Source: a virus. From it: a stretch of 46,280 nucleotides of DNA. Location of the stretch: positions 1-46,280 of the IMG/VR virus record IMGVR_UViG_3300038463_000298. One strand, 5' to 3'. Each line of letters starts with the position of its first letter. Within the stretch, counting starts at the first letter, position 1. The notes below the pieces were generated by a model, which worked only from the letters and a program-made list of their open reading frames with translations, made no database searches and was not told the DNA's origin. A program made the translations under genes and the position numbers. Shown piece by piece: positions 40,806 through 46,280 of this stretch.

Positions 40806-41701
40806 TGAAGCATGGGGGAAGGGCGCATTCTAAGTTCTCGGCGAGTGGTTCCGAACGTTGGACGCAATGTAGCGCCTCTGTCGAGGCGTCGGAAGGGCAG
40901 CCCGATAAGACAAGCGTGTGGGCCGAAGAGGGGACTAAGGCCCACGAGCTGTTAGAAGAGATGATGCTTAAGCTTTTAAGTCCCAATACGGCTGGTGCGT
41001 TTGTTTCTGCGCCGAGGTCTGAAATGTACACTCACGCGAGAGACGCTGCTCATTTCATGCTTAAAAAAGGGGCCGAGCTAAACGCTGAAGTCCTGGTCGA
41101 AACGCGCGTCTATCTAGATTTCATTCATCCTGAAATGTTTGGAACCTTCGACGGCGCAGTGCTCGACCACTTCGGAACTCTTCACGTCTTCGATTTTAAA
41201 TATGGTGCTGGTCACGCGGTGAGTGCCAAAGAGAACCTTCAAATGATTTTCTACGGGCTTGGCCTCGCAGCCAAGTACCAGTGGAACTTTCAGACGGTAA
41301 GACTTTGGATTATTCAGCCGCGCATCAAGGGTTACGATGGCCCAACTTTTTGGGACATAACCATTGACGAACTGAAAGCTTACGTTAAAGTTTTTCGTGA
41401 TGCCGTATGGCGAGTTGAGAACAAGCCGGAATATAAGGAAGGTTCTTGGTGTTATTTTTGCCGTGCGAAATCAATCTGCCCATTGAAGAGGGAGGCCAAA
41501 TTTGAGAAAGCAATTGAGATTTTTAAAACTAATCCTATAGGGGGAAATGATGGCAAAGAAAAAATTAAAATCGTCAGTCAAGGCGAAATCGAAATCCAAG
41601 AAGAAAGTCTCGTCAAAGAAAAAGGTCTTAAAAGCGAGGCGGAGTGGCGCAAAAAAGCCAGGGAAGGCCGCTCCAAAAAAGGAGTTGGGAACTTCTACTG
41701 A
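40805..41701 (+). CDS. DUF2800 PD-(D/E)XK nuclease-like protein
   Basis: A 298-residue protein. FGTFDGAVLDHFGTLHVFDFKYGAG carries the D-x-DFK core of Cas4/RecB-like nucleases, and WCYFCRAKSICP gives Cys residues of a possible Fe-S or zinc site. SRF-type opening (KFSASGSERWTQCSAS) is typical of DUF2800. The last 50 codons overlap the gene at 41547 in a second frame. Confidence 0.85.
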   Translation: MKHGGRAHSKFSASGSERWTQCSASVEASEGQPDKTSVWAEEGTKAHELLEEMMLKLLSPNTAGAFVSAPRSEMYTHARDAAHFMLKKGAELNAEVLVETRVYLDFIHPEMFGTFDGAVLDHFGTLHVFDFKYGAGHAVSAKENLQMIFYGLGLAAKYQWNFQTVRLWIIQPRIKGYDGPTFWDITIDELKAYVKVFRDAVWRVENKPEYKEGSWCYFCRAKSICPLKREAKFEKAIEIFKTNPIGGNDGKEKIKIVSQGEIEIQEESLVKEKGLKSEAEWRKKAREGRSKKGVGNFY

Positions 41702-41843
41702 TGAGTTGCCTGTTTCGGCAATTGATAACGGTCTTGAAACGCAAGGGGAAGAAGTGCACGCATCCGATGATGCGCATGAACCTGCTTATGAACAAGATGC
41801 CGAAGAGTTTGACACTGATGACGACACTATTGGTAACGCATAA
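41547..41843 (+). CDS. Lys-rich then acidic small protein
   Basis: A 98-residue protein with AGGGGG upstream of ATGATG. Its first 45 residues are extremely Lys/Ser-rich (KSSVKAKSKSKKKVSSKKK, AKKPGKAAPKKE), and the C-terminus is acidic (EEVHASDDAHEPAYEQDAEE, FDTDDD). A histone-H1-like DNA binder is possible. It overlaps the DUF2800 gene by 155 bases. Confidence 0.6.
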   Translation: MMAKKKLKSSVKAKSKSKKKVSSKKKVLKARRSGAKKPGKAAPKKELGTSTDELPVSAIDNGLETQGEEVHASDDAHEPAYEQDAEEFDTDDDTIGNA

Positions 41844-41875
41844 ACAAAAACGGTAAAACCGAAAAAGGGGAGAAC

Positions 41876-42475
41876 ATGGCAGCTAAAGCGCCAAAAGCAG
41901 ATAAAGAGAAATCACGACTACTAACACCTGAATTCAGAGTGAGCTACCCTCACGTCTTTAAGGCGAACGCGTTTAAAGGGGGAAAGCCTAAGTTTTCAGT
42001 CACGATGCTTTTTCCAAAGAACTCTGATTTATCACCAATTAAAAACGCAATCAAAGAGGCCAAGATTGCAAAGTTCGGAGCTGACAAAGATAGTTGGCCG
42101 GATGATCTTGAGTCGCCCGTAGTTGACGGCGATAGCCCAAAGCACGCCGATAAAGACGGCTATAAAGGGTGCTGGGCTATTAAGGCTTCAACGAATGAAG
42201 ACCAGCGTCCAGGCGTAGTGGACGAGAACGTGCAACCTATTTTAGAGCCGAGTGATTTTTACCCGGGTTGCTACGCTCGTGCTTACGTCTATGCGTATGT
42301 ATGGGAGTTTGCGGGCAAAAGGGGCGTTGGATTTATTTTAGATCATGTGCAAAAACTTCGCGACGGCAAATCATTTGGTGGTAAGAAATCGGCCGATCAA
42401 GTATTTTCGCCTGTAAACGCGGGAGCTATGAGTAGCGATGATAATGCCGACGATGTTGATGAAGACTTTGCTTAA
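41876..42475 (+). CDS. ssDNA-binding protein (DUF2815-like)
   Basis: A 199-residue protein. LLTPEFRVSYPHVFKANAF, KFSVTMLFPKNSDL and GCYARAYVYAYVWEFAGKRGVGFIL match DUF2815, phage ssDNA-binding proteins similar to T7 gp2.5. The acidic tail (SSDDNADDVDEDFA) is the usual partner-binding tail. Confidence 0.85.
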   Translation: MAAKAPKADKEKSRLLTPEFRVSYPHVFKANAFKGGKPKFSVTMLFPKNSDLSPIKNAIKEAKIAKFGADKDSWPDDLESPVVDGDSPKHADKDGYKGCWAIKASTNEDQRPGVVDENVQPILEPSDFYPGCYARAYVYAYVWEFAGKRGVGFILDHVQKLRDGKSFGGKKSADQVFSPVNAGAMSSDDNADDVDEDFA

Positions 42476-42514
42476 AAACTAAGATGTTCGTGGTTGAGCG
42501 TTTTTAGTTTACAT

Positions 42515-42569
42515 CAAAGCGTGCGCGCCGGGACGTCACACACTCCGCGTGCGCGCGCTTTGAGTTTTT
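42515..42569 (+). terminator. Terminator after the ssDNA-binding gene
   Basis: CAAAGCGTGCGCGC (42515-42528) pairs with GCGCGCGCTTTG (42551-42562), followed by AGTTTTT. The loop is long (about 22 bases). It isolates the RNA/tRNA region from the upstream operon. Confidence 0.7.
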
Positions 42570-42589
42570 CGAACGCGATTGAACTTTTG

Positions 42590-42700
42590 AGTGATGCGCT
42601 AACAGGGAGTCACTACCCGACCGATACGACGTGCCCGTTCCTAAAAACTCTGGGCCACGCAACGTAGTAGAAATTCGGTCTTTACTTTTAGCGCATCACT
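42590..42700 (+). ncRNA. Predicted structured RNA
   Basis: A perfect 13-bp inverted repeat, AGTGATGCGCTAA (42590-42602) and TTAGCGCATCACT (42688-42700), encloses GACCGA (42619-42624) pairing with TCGGTC (42675-42680), which encloses CGTGCCC (42630-42636) pairing with GGGCCACG (42652-42659). ACTAC (42612-42616) and GTAGT (42664-42668) could form a crossing pair. No start or ribosome-binding site was seen. It ends 2 bases before the tRNA. The family is not recognised. Confidence 0.6.
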
Positions 42701-42702
42701 GA

Positions 42703-42778
42703 TGGGTTGTAGCTCAGTTGGAAGAGCCCACCGCTGTTAACGGTGTGGTCGTAGGTTCGAGCCCTACCAACCCAGCCA
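42703..42778 (+). tRNA. tRNA-Asn (anticodon GTT)
   Basis: A complete cloverleaf: acceptor TGGGTTG/CAACCCA, D-arm GCTC/GAGC, anticodon stem CACCG/CGGTG with loop CTGTTAA (anticodon GTT), TPsiC stem GTAGG/CCTAC with loop TTCGAGC, and encoded CCA end (42776-42778). It is the only tRNA seen in the genome. Confidence 0.96.
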
Positions 42779-42794
42779 TTTGAAAGGATAAGTT

Positions 42795-43214
42795 ATGATC
42801 ATCTATATTTTATCGGTAGTTGTCATCTCAATCGCACTAGCTCTTATTGTTTACGGATTGAGGGACGATGAGAGAGTCGCACTTTTACGTAGGGATATGA
42901 ATACCGTTAGAGACCGAGCCGTGGAATATTTCCAGGCCTCAGAAAATTACTTCGGGAGTATTAAAAGGCAGGACAATGAGATTTTATTCACCAAGAATAA
43001 GCTCGCCGACTACAGCATAAAACTAAATCAGCTTGAGGCCGTTTACGACAAACTCCATAAAGAGATTGAGACGTTGGTGGTTCGTCAGCGCACTTTAGAA
43101 AAGCGAATCATCGAGACAACGAGAACGGTCAACGTAGTGATTCAAAAAGACCCGTTGAAGCCAAAGACTCCTAACTATAACGCAACCCGAAGAACAACAA
43201 AGGTGACCCAATGA
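42795..43214 (+). CDS. Membrane-anchored coiled-coil protein
   Basis: A 139-residue protein with one N-terminal transmembrane segment (IYILSVVVISIALALIVYG) then a long coiled coil (residues 30-115; KLNQLEAVYDKLHKEIETLVV). GAAAGG upstream of the ATG. The last gene bases overlap the DUF3310 gene. Function unknown. Confidence 0.6.
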   Translation: MIIYILSVVVISIALALIVYGLRDDERVALLRRDMNTVRDRAVEYFQASENYFGSIKRQDNEILFTKNKLADYSIKLNQLEAVYDKLHKEIETLVVRQRTLEKRIIETTRTVNVVIQKDPLKPKTPNYNATRRTTKVTQ

Positions 43215-43717
43215 GTTTAGAAGAGGACATTCTTCGAATTTTAAAAAAGCATGATATTGCTAGCTTTCGAGTTACCGAAGACATCATTCATAGAGTGTTA
43301 ACGATAGAAATGAACCCTCCGCCGACTGAAAAATTGGTCATAGATCTTACTAGATTTTTGCCTCCTGAATGGAAACTTACTTTTGAGAAGTTTCCGTATG
43401 ACAAGGATCATAATAACTACGAAGGGGTTGCTAAAAAAGACCTTGAAAAAATGTTTCCAAGTAAAGATTTAGTGAACCACCCGCCCCACTACAACTTCGG
43501 GAAAATCGAAGTCATTGAATTTATTGAAGACCAAAAGCTCGGCTATCATATTGGCAACACTGTAAAGTATCTAAGCCGCGCAGGCCGTAAAGACCCCGCC
43601 AAGTTGATAGAGGACTTAGACAAAGCGGCTTGGTATTTGCTCCGCTACATTGAAAATCTAAAGGCTGAAAAAGAGGGCCGGGCGGCTTGCCGTCCTAACG
43701 AGACGGGAAAGAAATGA
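43211..43717 (+). CDS. DUF3310 protein (SaV-like)
   Basis: A 168-residue protein. The C-terminal VNHPPHYNFGKIEVIEFIED, GYHIGNTVKYLSRAGRKDP, EDLDKAAWYLLRYI is the DUF3310 domain, widespread in phages and linked to nucleotide metabolism. Residues 1-90 form an extra N-terminal domain. The start overlaps the upstream stop by ATGA. Confidence 0.85.
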   Translation: MSLEEDILRILKKHDIASFRVTEDIIHRVLTIEMNPPPTEKLVIDLTRFLPPEWKLTFEKFPYDKDHNNYEGVAKKDLEKMFPSKDLVNHPPHYNFGKIEVIEFIEDQKLGYHIGNTVKYLSRAGRKDPAKLIEDLDKAAWYLLRYIENLKAEKEGRAACRPNETGKK

Positions 43718-43848
43718 TAAACATTTGTCCGATAAAAATCTGGCAGGCATGGGCTTTGGCCTTCGGACCTGAATCAATATTGGTAGGAGTCTTAGCCGGG
43801 TACGTCGGAAACGACACCATCAAATGGTGGAAGAGACGCCGTCGATGA
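43714..43848 (+). CDS. Small membrane-associated protein
   Basis: Forty-four residues from an ATG in an ATGA overlap. WQAWALAFGPESILVGVLAGYVG is hydrophobic and the end is basic (KWWKRRRR), as in an inward-facing membrane anchor. Function unknown. Confidence 0.5.
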   Translation: MINICPIKIWQAWALAFGPESILVGVLAGYVGNDTIKWWKRRRR

Positions 43849-44054
43849 TTTTGGCAATGCTCGCGGGCGGCATAATTCTATTTTGTTTAGGCATGTACGC
43901 CGGGCGCGATTGGGCTGGGTTTATTCACGATGGGGAAATTCGCGACCTTAAAAAGGACGTCGAGTTTTGGCGCGGAATGGCTGAGCGAAACAAAAACCCA
44001 GGGCCTGCATGGCCACCAGGGAGCGGGCCGCCTCCGCTTCCAGATAGGGCCTAA
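43845..44054 (+). CDS. Small single-span membrane protein
   Basis: A 69-residue protein from ATG in an ATGA overlap. MILAMLAGGIILFCLGMYAG is a membrane segment, then a charged helix and a Pro-rich end (PAWPPGSGPPPLP). Function unknown. Confidence 0.5.
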   Translation: MILAMLAGGIILFCLGMYAGRDWAGFIHDGEIRDLKKDVEFWRGMAERNKNPGPAWPPGSGPPPLPDRA

Positions 44055-44333
44055 ATGAAAGCTTCACATAATCGCACGGTCGTCTCTGACCACCCGGAAT
44101 GCCCCACCTATCTTTGGAAGGCCTCCTCACCAATTGAACTCTACCTTCCTGTCGTCTCAGAAATCAGGCCAGTTGAAATTCACGTCATTCCAGACGGGTC
44201 CATAGATAATAAGCCGTCATTTTGTTTGGTGCTCGAAACGCAAGTTGGTGCTTGTGTGGCTGCGCAAATCGATTTCGAAACACTTTGGCCCGCGATTGAA
44301 GCGGCCATTAAATCAAGAGGGGCTTTGTCGTGA
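44055..44333 (+). CDS. Hypothetical 92-residue protein
   Basis: Starts one base after the previous stop (TAAATG). It is predicted to be soluble (CPTYLWKASSPIELYLPVV, LETQVGACVAAQIDFETLWPA). Two Cys near positions 16 and 56. Family not recognised. Confidence 0.5.
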   Translation: MKASHNRTVVSDHPECPTYLWKASSPIELYLPVVSEIRPVEIHVIPDGSIDNKPSFCLVLETQVGACVAAQIDFETLWPAIEAAIKSRGALS

Positions 44334-44518
44334 ATCTAATTGAGCTTTTGTTTACTGTAGGAGTTTGTGGTTTCATCTATCAGCTAGCTTACCGCATCTC
44401 GATGCCGCCGTCGCTTCGAAGTATCATCGTGGCACTTGTGGCGGTCTACATGATTCTTTTTCTCCTTCAAGCTATGGGTGTACAGATTCCCCACTTCCCG
44501 AAAGTGAGGTTAAGATGA
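44330..44518 (+). CDS. Small two-span membrane protein
   Basis: A 62-residue protein from GTG in a GTGA overlap. Two hydrophobic segments (IELLFTVGVCGFIYQLAY, SIIVALVAVYMILFLLQAMG). Function unknown; part of the cluster of tiny membrane proteins. Confidence 0.5.
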   Translation: MNLIELLFTVGVCGFIYQLAYRISMPPSLRSIIVALVAVYMILFLLQAMGVQIPHFPKVRLR

Positions 44519-44716
44519 TTGATCGTCTTTTAACTTTTTTAGCATTCATTTTTGTGGTAGTTAGTTTTCTGTTTATTGTGAGGCAAAAGGTTGTGAGACG
44601 TCCGGTTATAAAAAAAGATTAAAGGCCTGGAAGAAAAGTCCACCTTTTGATTTAGAAATATGGAAAGGTTCCTGGCAAAGACCTTATTTAGCAGAACGAT
44701 TGGAGAAGGTGGCATA

Positions 44717-44717
<1 letters not shown>
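44515..44717 (+). CDS. Small membrane protein with probable -1 frameshift extension
   Basis: The zero frame encodes 35 residues (one membrane span, FLAFIFVVVSFLFIV, then RQKVVRRPVIKKD-stop at 44620-44622). Just before the stop is a run of seven A (44610-44616) read as A-AAA-AAA, a good -1 slip site. The -1 frame continues without a start codon as RLKAWKKSPPFDLEIWKGSW and ends at 44715-44717 in a TAATG overlap with the next gene, giving a 67-residue fusion. An indel or a read error in the A run is the alternative. Confidence 0.55.
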
Positions 44718-45446
<729 letters not shown>

Positions 45447-45454
<8 letters not shown>

Positions 45455-45608
45455 GGCCAAGTGCGGTATCTGTGGAGCCATCTGGAACATTATGCCCTCA
45501 GAGTTAAAGCATAGATTAAAGATCTCGAAATCGAAGAAGATATTTCGTAGTCGTGAATGTCAGAGTGAGCACTTAAGGAGAACTGCATGTCAGACAATAC
45601 TAAAATAG
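45447..45608 (+). CDS. Small zinc-finger-like protein
   Basis: Fifty-three residues. CGIC near the start and CQSEH near residue 38 could bind zinc. The start overlaps the end of the repeat protein. It runs into the right terminal repeat and overlaps the micro-protein gene by 22 bases. Left-end sequence has a different upstream context. Confidence 0.5.
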
Positions 45609-45680
45609 TTTACGCCATGGCCTTCGTATCTCTGCTGGCGATGATTGCGATATGTATGACTACGGAGGTGCGGTGGTGAG
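45575..45680. repeat. Right copy of 106-bp terminal repeat
   Basis: Identical to 14-119. After it the sequence diverges at one base (T instead of C) and enters a gene missing from the left end. Confidence 0.9.
45587..45679 (+). CDS. Small single-span membrane protein (right copy)
   Basis: Identical to the 30-residue protein at 26-118, with AAGGAG upstream. Its stop overlaps the GTG start of the next gene, which here is a different protein. Confidence 0.6.
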   Translation: MSDNTKIVYAMAFVSLLAMIAICMTTEVRW

Positions 45681-46020
45681 TGACTTCTTTACTGAAGATG
45701 ATATTGCGCGCACCTACGGAATGGGTAGGCTAGAGAAATATGACTTCCTAAACGGACTCATCCTCGAGCGGAGTAAGGTTGTTTATGGCGCACAAGCGCA
45801 CGGGCTAAACTCTTGGTGCACCAAAGAGGAAAAACAGATCGACACCCACCAAGCCAGACTAATCATGATCGAGCCGATCAAGAAAGACAGCGCTGAATCG
45901 TTACTCTCTGAGATTGTGAAGTATGATAGTCAGATCAAAATAACGGGTATCGATATCTACGAATGGCGAGCACTTCTTGAACGCGCAAGTAAACTCCTAA
46001 ACAAGCAAGGTGCGAAGTGA
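45676..46020 (+). CDS. Hypothetical 114-residue protein absent from the left arrangement
   Basis: Starts at GTG with GGAGG upstream (overlap GTGA). The first residues (MSDFFTEDDIARTYGMGRLEKYDFLN) look like an HTH-like helical start. Later parts (IDTHQARLIMIEPIKKDSAESLLSEI) are helical. The whole gene lies between two copies of GTGAGYGACT, and it is missing on the left, consistent with deletion between those repeats. Confidence 0.6.
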   Translation: MSDFFTEDDIARTYGMGRLEKYDFLNGLILERSKVVYGAQAHGLNSWCTKEEKQIDTHQARLIMIEPIKKDSAESLLSEIVKYDSQIKITGIDIYEWRALLERASKLLNKQGAK

Positions 46021-46280
46021 GCGACTCATCACAGACGAAGCCGAGGGAGATATGGGTTGTTGAGACAAAGTCGTCATATTTCATTTACGAGGATGAAGCT
46101 ACGGCAATCAAGGAATGTAGGTCACAAGCGGTATACGGAAATGCAATAGTGTTTCAGGTCGTCGAAATCAGCGCACTACGTGATGCTGAGGCTGAGATTG
46201 CGCGCCTTAAGGATACTCCTGGAGGCAAAAGAATCTATGCAGCCATTAATGAAATCGCTAGGCAATCCGAGATCATCGCG
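46017..46280 (+). CDS. Hypothetical protein, uninterrupted allele (partial at window end)
   Basis: Starts at GTG overlapping the previous stop (GTGA). It reads MSDSSQTKPREIWVVETKSS and continues in frame through RDAEAEIARLKDTPGGKR to the window end. Joined to the left end it would continue to the stop at 848-850 as one protein. The left end carries the same N-terminal nine residues and the same C-terminal part, separated by the HNH cassette. Confidence 0.65.
   Translation, partial: MSDSSQTKPREIWVVETKSSYFIYEDEATAIKECRSQAVYGNAIVFQVVEISALRDAEAEIARLKDTPGGKRIYAAINEIARQSEIIA
46182..46280. repeat. Right copy of third terminal repeat block
   Basis: Identical to 620-718 over 99 bases up to the window end. 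It marks the resumption of homology after the HNH cassette and gives a circular unit near 45,562 bases. Confidence 0.9.

Noticed and set aside
42590-42700. Inverted repeat as a miniature transposon or IS end
   Set aside because: No transposase is nearby and inner pairings are nested as in a folded RNA; no flanking target duplication was seen.
42703-42778. tRNA as a prophage attachment site
   Set aside because: The tRNA is complete, inside the plus operon, and no integrase gene exists in the window.

Overview
The window is an essentially complete genome of a lytic-looking tailed phage with a contractile tail (a small myovirus). Sheath, tube, tape measure, spike, baseplate wedge, major capsid, portal and both terminase genes are all recognisable. 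No integrase or excisionase was found. A Gram-negative host is suggested by a lipobox spanin candidate, several lipoproteins and a heptosyltransferase-like glycosyltransferase. The host genus cannot be fixed from sequence alone. The two ends overlap: blocks at 14-119, 115-141 and 620-718 recur at 45575-45680, 46017-46043 and 46182-46280, so the molecule is circular or circularly permuted with a unit of roughly 45.5 kb. The two copies differ by an HNH endonuclease cassette on the left and an extra gene on the right.

Layout: two divergent arms leave a short intergenic region near 38134-38186 and converge at 3604-3607 once the ends are joined. The plus arm (38187 to the right end, then 1-3607) holds DNA metabolism and many tiny genes. 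In order it has an SNF2-type helicase, a small HTH protein, an acidic-linker protein, an Acb2-like hairpin protein, a DUF2800 nuclease-like protein, a DUF2815 ssDNA-binding protein, a terminator, a predicted structured RNA, tRNA-Asn, a DUF3310 protein, a run of tiny membrane proteins, an Ala/Asp/Tyr-repeat protein, the variable end region and finally a family A DNA polymerase.

The minus arm runs from 38133 down to 3604. It begins with a small HTH protein and a primase-polymerase/VapE-type helicase, then an HNH nuclease, small accessory genes including a Pro/Ala-rich lipoprotein, and a ParB-like/DNA methyltransferase. Packaging and head genes follow: small terminase, GT9 glycosyltransferase, large terminase, portal, a Fis-HTH gene overlapping a SEC-C gene, a beta-helix fibre-like protein, MuF-like protein, protease with nested scaffold, decoration protein and DUF2184 capsid. 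Next come connector proteins, sheath, tube, tail chaperones made by frameshift, tape measure, baseplate, fibre and lysis genes.

Genes are packed with ATGA, GTGA, TTGA or TAATG overlaps, and this was used to choose many starts. Points most worth checking are the two allelic arrangements at the ends, the nested-stem RNA at 42590-42700, a probable -1 frameshift on a run of seven A in a small membrane protein gene, an Acb2-like anti-CBASS candidate, a domain shared by three different tail proteins, and several small or overlapping genes. No gene-free stretch exceeds 300 bases; the longest, 42476-42702, holds a terminator and the RNA candidate.
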